A stretch of 64,000 nt of DNA from Albitalea sp966211955 (GTDB lineage: Bacteria; Pseudomonadota; Gammaproteobacteria; Burkholderiales; Burkholderiaceae_C): NCBI GenBank assembly GCA_966211955.1, contig CBIHOF010000007.1:62001-126000 (forward strand). The letters run 5' to 3'. A program made the translations under genes and the position numbers. Below are positions 16,324 through 26,021 of this stretch, piece by piece. Each line of letters begins with the position of its first letter. Positions within the stretch are counted from its first letter, which is position 1. Under the pieces are notes generated by a model, which was not told the origin of the DNA, did not search any database, and saw only the letters and a program-made list of their open reading frames with translations.

Positions 16324-17430
16324 ATGGCTATCTCCCCTGTTCCCGAGCTCATCGCCGAGCTCGCCGCCGGCCGCATGGTCATCCTCGTTGACGAGGAAGA
16401 CCGCGAGAACGAAGGCGACCTGGTGCTCGCGGCCGACCACGTCACGCCCGAGGCCATCAACTTCATGGCGAAGTTCGGCCGCGGGCTCATCTGCCTCACC
16501 CTCACGCGCGAGCGCTGCGAGCGGCTGCAGCTGCCGCCCATGGCCACGCGCAACGGCACCAAGCACGGCACCGCCTTCACCGTGTCCATCGAGGCGGCCA
16601 CCGGCGTCACCACCGGCATCTCGGCGGCCGACCGCGCCCGTACGGTGCAAGCCGCGGTGGCGCGCGACGCGACGGCTGCCGACCTCGTGCAGCCCGGCCA
16701 CATCTTCCCCTTGCAGGCGCAGGACGGCGGCGTGCTCATGCGCGCCGGCCACACCGAAGCCGGCTGCGACCTGTCGGCCATGGCCGGCCTCACGCCCGCG
16801 TCGGTGATCTGCGAGATCATGAAGGACGACGGCACCATGGCCCGCCTGCCGGACCTGGAAGTCTTCGCGAAGGAACACGGCCTGAAGATCGGCACCATTG
16901 CCGACCTCATCGAATACCGCAGCCGCAACGAATCGCTGGTCGAGCGCATCAGCCGCCGACAGCTCACCACGCTGCAAGGCGAGTTCGACTGCACGGCCTT
17001 CCGTGACCGCACCGGCGGCCTGCACCTCGCGCTCACGCGTGGCCAGTGGAGCCCGCAAGACGAGGTGCTCGTGCGCGTGCACGAGCCGCTGTCGGTGATG
17101 GACCTGCTGGACGCGGGCCAGTGCGGCCACTCCTGGCCGCTGCCCAAGGCGCTGGCCGCCTTGCAGCAGGCCGAGCGCGGCGCGGCGCTGCTGCTGAACT
17201 GCGGCGAGGACGTGCAATCGATGCTCGGCCACCTGCTGCCGCACGACGAACGCGCCGAGCGCCAGCGCGGCCAGATGGACCTGCGAACCTACGGCGTGGG
17301 CGCGCAGATCCTGCGCGAGCTCGGCATCTCGAAGATGAAGCTGCTCGGCAGCCCGCGGCGCATGCCGAGCATGACCGGCTATGGCCTCGAAGTCACCGGC
17401 TTCGTCGCATCGAACAACAACCAACACTGA
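16324..17430 (+). CDS. ribB: RibBX: 3,4-dihydroxy-2-butanone 4-phosphate synthase with degenerate GTP cyclohydrolase II domain
   Basis: A 368-residue two-domain protein. The N-terminal domain (about 1-205) is an intact DHBP synthase that turns ribulose 5-phosphate into the four-carbon riboflavin precursor: VILVDEEDRENEGDLV, RCERLQLP and MRAGHTEAGCDLSAMAG carry the active-site residues. The C-terminal domain (about 210-365) keeps the fold and the DLRTYGVGAQILRELG block of GTP cyclohydrolase II, but the zinc-binding Cys cluster (normally CLTGD...CDCG) is replaced by PLSVMDLLDAGQCGHSW. This matches the RibBX variant known in Proteobacteria, where the second half is not a cyclohydrolase. ribH follows 15 bases later. 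No FMN riboswitch was seen upstream. Confidence 0.92.
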   Translation: MAISPVPELIAELAAGRMVILVDEEDRENEGDLVLAADHVTPEAINFMAKFGRGLICLTLTRERCERLQLPPMATRNGTKHGTAFTVSIEAATGVTTGISAADRARTVQAAVARDATAADLVQPGHIFPLQAQDGGVLMRAGHTEAGCDLSAMAGLTPASVICEIMKDDGTMARLPDLEVFAKEHGLKIGTIADLIEYRSRNESLVERISRRQLTTLQGEFDCTAFRDRTGGLHLALTRGQWSPQDEVLVRVHEPLSVMDLLDAGQCGHSWPLPKALAALQQAERGAALLLNCGEDVQSMLGHLLPHDERAERQRGQMDLRTYGVGAQILRELGISKMKLLGSPRRMPSMTGYGLEVTGFVASNNNQH

Positions 17431-17445
17431 ACCCAGGGACTCCCC

Positions 17446-17910
17446 ATGCAAGACGCCGACAAGGGCAGCGACGCCCCCATCGATGGCCGCGACCTGCGCA
17501 TCGGCATCGTCCAGGCCCGCTGGAATGCCGCCATCACCGACAAGCTGGCGCAAAGCTGCCTGGCCGAGCTCGAAGCCGTGGGCGTCTCGCCCAAGCACAT
17601 CCGCCATGTGAAGGTGCCGGGCGCGCTCGAGGTGCCGCTTGCACTCGCGGGCATGGCCGAGAGCGACGACTTCGATGCGCTCATTGCGCTGGGCTGCGTG
17701 ATCCGCGGCGAGACCTACCACTTCGAGCTGGTGGCCAATGAAAGCGGTGCGGGCGTGACGCGCGTGTCGCTGGACCACCAGATCCCGATCGCCAACGCCA
17801 TCCTCACCGTCGAGAACGAAGCGCAGGCCTGGGCCCGCACGGAAGACAAAGGCCGCGACGCCGCCCGCGTGGCGGTTGAAATGGCGAACCTGATGGAAGA
17901 CCTGTCGTGA
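17446..17910 (+). CDS. ribH: 6,7-dimethyl-8-ribityllumazine synthase
   Basis: A 154-residue lumazine synthase, joining the four-carbon unit from RibB with the pyrimidine from RibD. The family core is complete: IVQARWNAAITDKL (about 19-32), VPGALEVPLAL (about 59-69), GCVIRGETYHFELVANES (catalytic His near residue 92) and PIANAILTVEN. The protein usually assembles as pentamers or capsids. Its stop overlaps the nusB GTG start (GTGA). Confidence 0.96.
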   Translation: MQDADKGSDAPIDGRDLRIGIVQARWNAAITDKLAQSCLAELEAVGVSPKHIRHVKVPGALEVPLALAGMAESDDFDALIALGCVIRGETYHFELVANESGAGVTRVSLDHQIPIANAILTVENEAQAWARTEDKGRDAARVAVEMANLMEDLS

Positions 17911-18410
17911 CCGACGAAGCGAACAAGAAGCCCGAGAAACCCGCGGGCAAGCCTGCACCCAAGCCCAAGTCGCCGCGCCGCCGTGCGCGCGAGGTGGCGC
18001 TGCAAGGCTTGTACGAGTGGCTGATCTCCGGTGCCGAGGCCGGCGTGGTCGACGCCCACATGCGCGAGCAGGACGGCTTCGACAAGATCGACACCGCCCA
18101 CTTCGACGCGCTGCTGCACGGCTGCATCAACGAGGCGGCCGACCTGGACGCCGTGCTCTCGCGCCACGTGGACCGCAAGACCACCGAGCTCTCGCCCATC
18201 GAGCATGCAGTGCTGATGATCGGCTCCTATGAGCTCAAGCACTGCATCGACGTGCCCTACAAGGTGGCCATCAACGAGGCGGTGGAGCTCGCCAAGAGCT
18301 TCGGCGGCACCGACGGGCACAAGTACGTGAACGGCGTGCTGGACAAGGCGGCGGCTGATCTTCGCGCCACCGAAGTCGCGGCGGCGAAGTCATCACCCCG
18401 ACGCGGATGA
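17907..18410 (+). CDS. nusB: Transcription antitermination factor NusB
   Basis: A 167-residue NusB, an all-helical protein that binds boxA RNA with NusE (S10) to prevent early termination in rRNA operons. RRRAREVALQGLYEWLISG (about 26-44), the central Asp/Leu helices and PYKVAINEAVELAKSFGG with KYVNGVLDKAA (about 115-150) are diagnostic. The first 25 residues are a Lys/Pro-rich tail. The GTG start overlaps ribH and its stop overlaps the aminotransferase start; the ribH-nusB order is common in Proteobacteria. Confidence 0.95.
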   Translation: MTDEANKKPEKPAGKPAPKPKSPRRRAREVALQGLYEWLISGAEAGVVDAHMREQDGFDKIDTAHFDALLHGCINEAADLDAVLSRHVDRKTTELSPIEHAVLMIGSYELKHCIDVPYKVAINEAVELAKSFGGTDGHKYVNGVLDKAAADLRATEVAAAKSSPRRG

Positions 18411-19576
18411 AGCTCGCGAAACGGCTCGACCACATCGAGCCCTTCTACGTGATGGAGTGCGCCAAGGCCGCGGCCGAGCTGGCGCGCAGCCCGGCGTGTG
18501 CCGACCGGCCGATGATCTTCCTGAACATCGGTGAGCCGGACTTCACCGCGCCGCCGCTGGTGCAGGACGCTGCCGAGCGGGCCTTGCGCGCCGGACGCAC
18601 GCAGTACACCGACGCGACGGGTCTTGCGGCACTGCGTGAGCGCATCAGCGGCTGGTACCGCACGCGCTTCGGGCTGGACATCGCGCCCGGGCGGATCGTG
18701 GTGACGGCGGGCGCATCGGCTGCGCTGCAGCTGGCCTGCCTCGCGCTCGTGAATCGCGATGACGAGGTGCTGCTGCCCGACCCGAGCTACCCCTGCAACC
18801 GGCATTTCGTGGCGGCCGCTGAAGGTCGCGCGACGCTCATACCGGCATCGCCTGAAGAACGCTTCCAGCTGAGTGCCACGAAGGTCGAGGAGCACTGGAC
18901 CGAAGGCACGCGCGGCGTGCTGCTGGCCTCGCCATCCAACCCGACCGGCACGTCCATCGACCCCGACGAGATGGGCCGCATCGTGCAGGCGGTGCGCTCG
19001 CGCGGCGGCTTCACCATCGTCGACGAGATCTACCTGGGCCTGAGCTACGACGACCGCTTCGGCCACAGCGCGCTCGCGCATGGCGAGGACATCATCTCGA
19101 TCAACAGCTTCTCGAAGTACTTCAGCATGACGGGCTGGCGCCTGGGCTGGCTGGTGGCACCGCTGGAGCTGGTGCCGGCGCTCGAGCGGCTGGCGCAGAA
19201 CCTGTACATCTGCCCCTCGACGGTCGCGCAGCACGCGGCCATCGCCTGCTTCGAGCCGGAATCGATCGCCGAGTACGAGCGCCGCCGGGCCGAGTTCCGC
19301 GCCCGGCGGGACTATCTCGTGCCGGCACTGAATGCCATCGGCCTCACGGTGCCCGTCATGCCGGATGGGGCTTTCTATGCCTGGGCCGATTGCTCGCGCT
19401 ACGCTGCGGACAGCTGGGATTTCGCCTTCGACATGATGCGCCGTGCTCACGTGGCCATCACCCCCGGACGGGACTTCGGACGGCATGGCAGCGAGCGTTT
19501 CGTGCGGCTGTCCTATGCAAGTTCGATGGCGCATCTGCAAGAGGCGATCGCTCGGCTGAAGGATGCACTGGCCTGA
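18407..19576 (+). CDS. Class I/II PLP aminotransferase
   Basis: A 389-residue fold-type I aminotransferase, cytoplasmic. Seen are IGEPDFTAP (about 39-47), TDATGLAALRERI, the cofactor Asp/Tyr region SNPTG (about 178-182), and the PLP lysine in SINSFSKYFSMTGWRLGW (Lys near residue 235), with VRLSYASS holding the substrate-carboxylate Arg. The family includes aspartate, alanine and N-succinyldiaminopimelate aminotransferases; the exact substrate is not decidable. The ATG overlaps the nusB stop (ATGA), so it is probably the last gene of the ribBX-ribH-nusB unit. Confidence 0.92.
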   Translation: MKLAKRLDHIEPFYVMECAKAAAELARSPACADRPMIFLNIGEPDFTAPPLVQDAAERALRAGRTQYTDATGLAALRERISGWYRTRFGLDIAPGRIVVTAGASAALQLACLALVNRDDEVLLPDPSYPCNRHFVAAAEGRATLIPASPEERFQLSATKVEEHWTEGTRGVLLASPSNPTGTSIDPDEMGRIVQAVRSRGGFTIVDEIYLGLSYDDRFGHSALAHGEDIISINSFSKYFSMTGWRLGWLVAPLELVPALERLAQNLYICPSTVAQHAAIACFEPESIAEYERRRAEFRARRDYLVPALNAIGLTVPVMPDGAFYAWADCSRYAADSWDFAFDMMRRAHVAITPGRDFGRHGSERFVRLSYASSMAHLQEAIARLKDALA

Positions 19577-19704
19577 AGGCGTGTGGCGCAGACGCCAACT
19601 CCTCCCCCCAAAGGCCAGTGTCATTCGTGAGAAGGTGTTACCTGGGGGCAGAAGTGGCGGCTTTTTCACGGGTTCGCCTGTAACAACTCGACTAAGCTGC
19701 CGGC

Positions 19705-21374
<1,670 letters not shown>

Positions 21375-21378
<4 letters not shown>

Positions 21379-21764
21379 GAAGCCCATCGCTCGCTGTTGT
21401 TCTCAGCACCGTTCTGTTCCTTGGGGCCTGCGCGCAGCCACCCACTGCGCCGGTGGGCCTGACCGACATCGCCGAGCGGCCGGCGGAAAAAGCCCTGCTC
21501 TCGGGCATCCGCTCCTATGACGACGGCCAGTACCCCGAGGCGGAGAAGCAGCTCAACGCCGCGCTCAAGCTGAATCTCACATCGCCCAAGGACCGCGCTG
21601 CGGCCCACAAGTACCTCGCCTTCATCTACTGCACGAGCAATCGGCACTCGCAGTGCGAAGCGTCGTTCCGCGCGGCGGTGCAGGCCGATCCGGCGTTTGC
21701 GTTGAGCAAGTCAGAAGCCGGCCACCCGCTTTGGGGCCCGGTGTACAAGCGCGTCCACCCCTGA
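21375..21764 (+). CDS. TssQ-like TPR lipoprotein
   Basis: A 129-residue lipoprotein with signal sequence and lipobox (VLFLGAC, Cys near residue 19), followed by a TPR-like helical domain: GIRSYDDGQYPEAEKQLNAA, then AAHKYLAFIYC and CEASFRAAVQADPAF. It resembles TssQ, a lipoprotein found with betaproteobacterial type VI secretion genes, but no other T6SS gene is in the window. It overlaps the PEGA kinase stop (ATGA) and is probably its partner at the envelope. The three Cys after the lipobox are noteworthy but not assigned. Confidence 0.8.
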
Positions 21765-21853
21765 ATGGCCTACTCCCTCTCCCCCTGAGAGGCACCATCC
21801 CGCTTCCGCACATAATCGCGCTTTCGCCCTCCGAGGGGCGCTGACCGCGACCG

Positions 21854-22261
21854 ATGAGCCCACCTGATTTCAGCCTGCGCCTGCGCGTCTACTGGGAAGA
21901 CACCGATGCCGGCGGCGTGGTCTTCTTCGCCAACTACCTGAAGTTCTTCGAGCGTGCGCGCACCGAGTGGCTGCGCGATCGAGGCTTCGGGCAGGAGCGG
22001 CTGCGCCACGACACCGGCGCGATCTTCGTCGTGGCCGACACGCAGGTGCGCTACTTCAGTCCCGCGCGGCTCGACGACGAACTTCGAGTCACCGTGCGAA
22101 TCACCGACACGGGGCGTGCCACGCTCGGCATCGAGCAGCAGGCCTGGCGCGGCGAGGCGCTGCTCGCACAGGGCAGCATCCGCATCGGCTGCGTCGACGC
22201 GGGAACCTTCAAGCCCCGCCGCATTCCCAACGAGCTACTTCAAGCGATCCCGACCCCATGA
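21854..22261 (+). CDS. ybgC: YbgC-type acyl-CoA thioesterase of the Tol-Pal operon
   Basis: A 135-residue hotdog-fold thioesterase. The active-site segment VYWEDTDAGGVVFFANYLKF (residues about 12-31) contains the conserved Asp; FFERARTEWLR follows as expected. YbgC hydrolyses short acyl-CoA or acyl-ACP and is the usual first gene of tol operons. Its stop overlaps the tolQ start (ATGA). Confidence 0.94.
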   Translation: MSPPDFSLRLRVYWEDTDAGGVVFFANYLKFFERARTEWLRDRGFGQERLRHDTGAIFVVADTQVRYFSPARLDDELRVTVRITDTGRATLGIEQQAWRGEALLAQGSIRIGCVDAGTFKPRRIPNELLQAIPTP

Positions 22262-22941
22262 ACCAGGACCTTTCCATCGTCACCCTCGTCCTGCACGCGA
22301 GCTTCGTCGTGCAATTGGTCATGGCGGGCTTGCTGCTCACCTCGCTGGCCAGCTGGACGGTCATCTTCGGCAAGCTCTTCGGCCTGCGCCGCGTGCGCAA
22401 CGAGAACGAGGAATTCGAGCGCGAGTTCTGGGCCGGCAAGAACCTGAACGACCTCTACAACGATGCAACCAAGCGAGCCAACGGCGGCGCGTCGATGGAG
22501 CGCATCTTCGCGTCCGGCATGCGCGAGTTCATGAAGCTGCGCGAGCGCCGCTTGGCCGACGCCGGCGCCCTGCTCGATGGCGCGCGCCGCGCGATGCGCG
22601 CGAGCTTCCAGCGCGAGATGGACGCGATCGAATCGCACCTTTCGTTCCTCGCATCCGTGGGTTCCGTATCGCCCTACGTTGGCCTCTTCGGCACGGTGTG
22701 GGGGATCATGCATGCCTTCATCGGCCTGTCCAACCTGCAGCAGGTGACGCTGGCCACCGTGGCGCCGGGCATTGCCGAAGCGCTGGTGGCCACGGCCATT
22801 GGCCTCTTCGCCGCCATCCCCGCGGTCATTGCGTACAACCGCTTCGCGCGCGACATTGACCGCATCGCCATCCAGTCGGAGACCTTCATCGAGGAGTTCT
22901 CCAACATCCTGCACCGCAACGCCGGCCAGGCCGCGGGCTGA
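22258..22941 (+). CDS. tolQ: TolQ, proton-channel subunit of the Tol-Pal system
   Basis: A 227-residue inner-membrane protein of the TolQ/ExbB/MotA family. Three membrane helices are seen (about 14-36, 128-150 and 162-190), with YVGLFGTVWGIMHAFIGL and GIAEALVATAIGLFAAIPAV as the conserved pore helices. With TolR it uses the proton gradient to energise TolA during cell constriction and outer-membrane maintenance. The ATG at 22258 overlaps ybgC; tolR starts 10 bases after its stop. Confidence 0.95.
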   Translation: MNQDLSIVTLVLHASFVVQLVMAGLLLTSLASWTVIFGKLFGLRRVRNENEEFEREFWAGKNLNDLYNDATKRANGGASMERIFASGMREFMKLRERRLADAGALLDGARRAMRASFQREMDAIESHLSFLASVGSVSPYVGLFGTVWGIMHAFIGLSNLQQVTLATVAPGIAEALVATAIGLFAAIPAVIAYNRFARDIDRIAIQSETFIEEFSNILHRNAGQAAG

Positions 22942-22951
22942 GGAGCGCACG

Positions 22952-23377
22952 ATGCCCGCAGCCATGCCCCGCCACGGCTCGCGCCGACGCACCATGAGCG
23001 AGATCAACATGGTGCCCTTCATCGACGTGATGCTGGTGCTGCTCATCATCTTCATGGTGAGCGCGCCGCTCATCACCACCGGCCTGGTCGACCTGCCCAC
23101 GGTGGGCAAGAGCAAGCAGCGGCCGCAGCATGTGATCGAGGTCATCGTGAACACCGACGAGAGCGTGCGCATGCGCGTGGACGGCCGTGATCCGCAAAGC
23201 GTGCCGATGAAGAACATCGCCGCCAAGGTGCTCGCAGCGCAAAACGGCGTGGCCGACACGCCGGTCGTCATCTCTGCCGACAAGGCCGTGAAGTACGAGG
23301 CGGTGGTGAAGGTGATGGACAGCCTGCAGAAGAACGGCGTGCAGCGCGTGGGCCTGTCGGTGAAGTCGGCGTCGTGA
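22952..23377 (+). CDS. tolR: TolR
   Basis: A 141-residue TolR/ExbD protein with one membrane helix (about 23-41). MSEINMVPFIDVMLVLLIIF includes the proton-carrying Asp near residue 24; the periplasmic domain follows with VVISADKAVKYEAVVKVMD. It works as a dimer inside the TolQ ring. The ATG at 22952 follows GAGGAG. An ATG a few residues later (MPRHG or MSEIN) could also serve. Confidence 0.95.
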   Translation: MPAAMPRHGSRRRTMSEINMVPFIDVMLVLLIIFMVSAPLITTGLVDLPTVGKSKQRPQHVIEVIVNTDESVRMRVDGRDPQSVPMKNIAAKVLAAQNGVADTPVVISADKAVKYEAVVKVMDSLQKNGVQRVGLSVKSAS

Positions 23378-23423
23378 TCACTTCATCCATCGGCGACACA
23401 ACGCGCAGCAGCCCGCACCGACC

Positions 23424-24242
23424 ATGACATCGATGGCCCTCCAGCGCGATGCCCTCATGCCGCGAAGCGCCGACCGGCGCGGCAGCGGCTTCATGCTCGC
23501 GCTCGTCGCCCACCTGCTGCTGGTGGCGGCGCTGGCCTTCAGCGTCAATTGGAAGGCAAGCGACCCCGAAGGCGTCGAGGCCGAGTTATGGGCCGCGGTG
23601 CCGCAGATCGCCGCGCCCAAGGCCGCGGAGCCGGAGCCGACGCCGGTGAAGGTCGAACCCAAGCCTGAGCCGAAGCCGGTCGTCAAGCCTGAACCGAAGC
23701 CCGAGCCCAAGCAAGAGACGCGGCCCGACGCGCAGATTGCCATCGAGAAGGCGCGCAAGGAAGACGAGCGCAAGAAGAAGGAAGACGCCGAGAAACTCGC
23801 GCAGCAGCAGAAGCTGGAAAAGCAGAAGCTCGAGAAGGAAGAGAAGCGCAAGAAGGAGCTCGAAGACCAGCGCCTCGCGGCCGAGCGCGAGAAGAATCTC
23901 AAGCGCATGATGGCTGCGGCCGGCAGCGGCGATGCGAATTCGACCGGCCGCGCGTCGCAGACCGCGGGTCCGTCGGCCAGCTACCTCGGGCGCATCAAGG
24001 CACGCATCAAGCCGAACGTGGTGTTCATCGACACGGTCACGGGCAATCCGACGGTGGAGGTGGAGATCACCGTCGCACCGGACGGGAAGATTCTTTCCAG
24101 CCGCGTGACGAAGCCCAGTGGTGTGAAGGAATGGGATGACGCGGTCTTGCGCGGGATCGAGAAAACCGCCGTGCTGCCGCGGGATGCGGATGGTCGGGTC
24201 TATTCGCCGATGGTTATCGTTTATCGGCCGCAGGATATCTGA
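23424..24242 (+). CDS. tolA: TolA
   Basis: A 272-residue TolA: N-terminal membrane anchor (about 24-43), a Pro/Glu/Lys repeat region (KPEPKPVVKPEPKPEPK, about 78-97), a long charged coiled-coil helix (about 105-160) and a C-terminal TonB-like domain (about 185-272, with VTGNPTVEVEITVAPDGKIL). It spans the periplasm from TolQR to Pal. tolB and pal would normally follow but are absent; an unrelated hydroxylase gene comes next after 139 bases. Confidence 0.93.
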   Translation: MTSMALQRDALMPRSADRRGSGFMLALVAHLLLVAALAFSVNWKASDPEGVEAELWAAVPQIAAPKAAEPEPTPVKVEPKPEPKPVVKPEPKPEPKQETRPDAQIAIEKARKEDERKKKEDAEKLAQQQKLEKQKLEKEEKRKKELEDQRLAAEREKNLKRMMAAAGSGDANSTGRASQTAGPSASYLGRIKARIKPNVVFIDTVTGNPTVEVEITVAPDGKILSSRVTKPSGVKEWDDAVLRGIEKTAVLPRDADGRVYSPMVIVYRPQDI

Positions 24243-24381
24243 CGCTTCGAGGCCCGGCCTGCGGACATGCCCTCGACCGCTGATCGATTCCGAAATCGGC
24301 CAGGGATCTTCAAATCCGGCGAGACGCTGACGGAACCACTTCGCACAGTGGCGACTCCACAATTCCCAGGGAGTTGCCGCC

Positions 24382-25296
24382 GTGATCTCAATCTCACGCC
24401 TGCGTTCTTTCGTGAGCGGCCTGACCGCTCTGGTTCTGACCAGCTGTTCTACGCACACCGACAAGATGCCGACGCACGAAACACTTTCGCCTTGGACCGA
24501 CCCCGCCGCCTGGCAGGTGCTGCGGGGCTCGTTCACCTTCAATGCCTTCATGGAAGGCTCTCGCTATCTCGTGGGCGTGGTCGTGATGTGGCTGCTGCTG
24601 CACGTCCTTCTCAAGCGGCGGCTCGCTCATCGCCTGATCGCTGCGTGGCCGAGCTCGCGGGACATGCGCCGCGAGTTCGCGTACTCGCTGAGTTCGGTGC
24701 TGATCTTTTCCGCGTTGGGCATGGGCGTGTTCGCGATGATCATCACCGGCCACATGGTGATCTATGCCAAGCCGGACCGCTACGGCTGGTTGTGGCTGGT
24801 CCTCAGCCTGCCCGCGATGATCCTCTGGCATGACGTCTACTTCTACTGGACGCATCGCCTGCTGCACACGCCCTGGCTCTTCCGGCGCGTGCACGGCGTG
24901 CACCATCGCTCGCGCAACCCGTCGCCATGGGCGGCCTACGCCTTCCACCCGATCGAAGCAGTGATCAACGGCCTGGTCACGCCACTGGCGCTGATGGTGG
25001 TGCCGCTGCATGGCGGCGTGATCCTCGCCTTCAGCCTGCACCAGATCTTCCGCAACGCGCATGGCCACGCCGCCGTCGAGACCATGCCGGGCGGCTTCAC
25101 GCGGCACTGGTTCTGGAAGCACTTCACGACGACCACCCATCACCACCTGCACCATGAAACCGCGCAGGGCAACTATGGCTTGTGGTTCACGTGGTGGGAC
25201 CGGTGGCGCCGGACCGAACGCAAAGACTATCTGGCACGATTCGACGCCGTCACGAGACGGCGTGAGTTGCCGTCGCCGTCGCTGGCAACGGATTGA
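24382..25296 (+). CDS. Fatty acid hydroxylase / sterol desaturase family membrane protein
   Basis: An integral-membrane di-iron oxygenase of up to 304 residues. The His-box pattern is present: HDVYFYWTHRLLH, HGVHHRS and HHHLHHE, which bind the two irons. About four membrane segments (around 54-75, 98-122, 131-148 and 195-215) flank them. Substrates in the family are lipids, carotenoids or sterol-like compounds; none is implied here. GTG at 24382 follows GGGAG at 8 bases but adds a 28-residue N-terminus; ATG at 24466 (MPTHETLSPW) lacks an evident ribosome site yet fits the family better. It is not obviously part of the tol operon. Confidence 0.85.
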   Translation: MISISRLRSFVSGLTALVLTSCSTHTDKMPTHETLSPWTDPAAWQVLRGSFTFNAFMEGSRYLVGVVVMWLLLHVLLKRRLAHRLIAAWPSSRDMRREFAYSLSSVLIFSALGMGVFAMIITGHMVIYAKPDRYGWLWLVLSLPAMILWHDVYFYWTHRLLHTPWLFRRVHGVHHRSRNPSPWAAYAFHPIEAVINGLVTPLALMVVPLHGGVILAFSLHQIFRNAHGHAAVETMPGGFTRHWFWKHFTTTTHHHLHHETAQGNYGLWFTWWDRWRRTERKDYLARFDAVTRRRELPSPSLATD

Positions 25297-25317
25297 CCCT
25301 CAACTCGAGGAAGACGC

Positions 25318-25971
25318 ATGTCCAAACTCAGAGTCGCCTGCTTCGGCATGTCCATCGACGGCTTCGGCGCGGGGCGTGATCAGAGCCTGGAGAACCCGAT
25401 GGGCGTCGGCGGCATGGCCTTGCATGAGTGGGCCTTCGCCACGCGCTTCTTCCAGCAGATGTTCGGCAACCCGGAAGGCGGCTCTACCGGCATCGACGAC
25501 GACTATGCGCGGCGCGGATTCGACAACGCCGGTGCGTGGATCCTCGGTCGCAACATGTTCGGCCCGGTGCGCGGGCCGTGGCCGGACGAGAGCTGGAAAG
25601 GCTGGTGGGGAAACAATCCGCCCTACCACGTGCCGGTGTTCGTGCTGACGCACCATCCGCGCGAGCCGATCGAGATGGAAGGCGGCACGACCTTCCACTT
25701 CGTGACCGACGGCATCCACGCAGCGCTCGAACGCGCGAAGGAAGCCGCTCGCGGCCGCGACGTGCGCCTGGGCGGCGGCGTGTCCAGCATCCGCCAGTAC
25801 CTGCAGGCCAGGCTCCTGGACGAGATGCACCTGGTGATGTCGCCTTCTCTGCTCGGCCGCGGCGAAGCGCTGCTCGCCGGCATCGACCTGCCTGCGCTCG
25901 GTTACGAGCGCACTGAACACACGACCACGCCGAACGCGATGCACGTGGTGTTCACGAAGCAAGCCGGTTGA
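25318..25971 (+). CDS. Dihydrofolate reductase-like (RibD C-terminal-like) family protein
   Basis: A 217-residue NADPH-dependent reductase-fold protein related to the C-terminal half of RibD and to DHFR. Recognisable are VACFGMSIDGFGAG at the start, GAWILGRNMFGPVRG, PVFVLTHHPREP and the nucleotide-binding LGGGVSSIRQYLQARLLDEM with SPSLLGRGEALL. True folate or riboflavin function is unlikely, since ribD is already present; members of this family are often poorly characterised reductases. GAGGAAGA precedes the ATG. It lies 21 bases after the hydroxylase gene, so the two are probably cotranscribed. Confidence 0.87.
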   Translation: MSKLRVACFGMSIDGFGAGRDQSLENPMGVGGMALHEWAFATRFFQQMFGNPEGGSTGIDDDYARRGFDNAGAWILGRNMFGPVRGPWPDESWKGWWGNNPPYHVPVFVLTHHPREPIEMEGGTTFHFVTDGIHAALERAKEAARGRDVRLGGGVSSIRQYLQARLLDEMHLVMSPSLLGRGEALLAGIDLPALGYERTEHTTTPNAMHVVFTKQAG

Positions 25972-25975
25972 AAAC

Positions 25976-26006
25976 GAAAGAGGGCCGCAATGCGGCCCTC
26001 CGTCTT
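25976..26006. terminator. Bidirectional intrinsic terminator
   Basis: GAGGGCCGCA (25980-25989) is perfectly inverted at 25991-26000. The flank reads AAAACGAAAG on the left (a T-run for minus-strand transcripts) and CGTCTT on the right. It sits between the convergent stops at 25971 and 26022. Confidence 0.75.
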
Positions 26007-26021
26007 GCAGCCGAGGCCCGT

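Noticed and set aside
16325..17430. Full bifunctional RibBA (active GTP cyclohydrolase II)
   Set aside because: The zinc-binding Cys cluster of the cyclohydrolase domain is absent.
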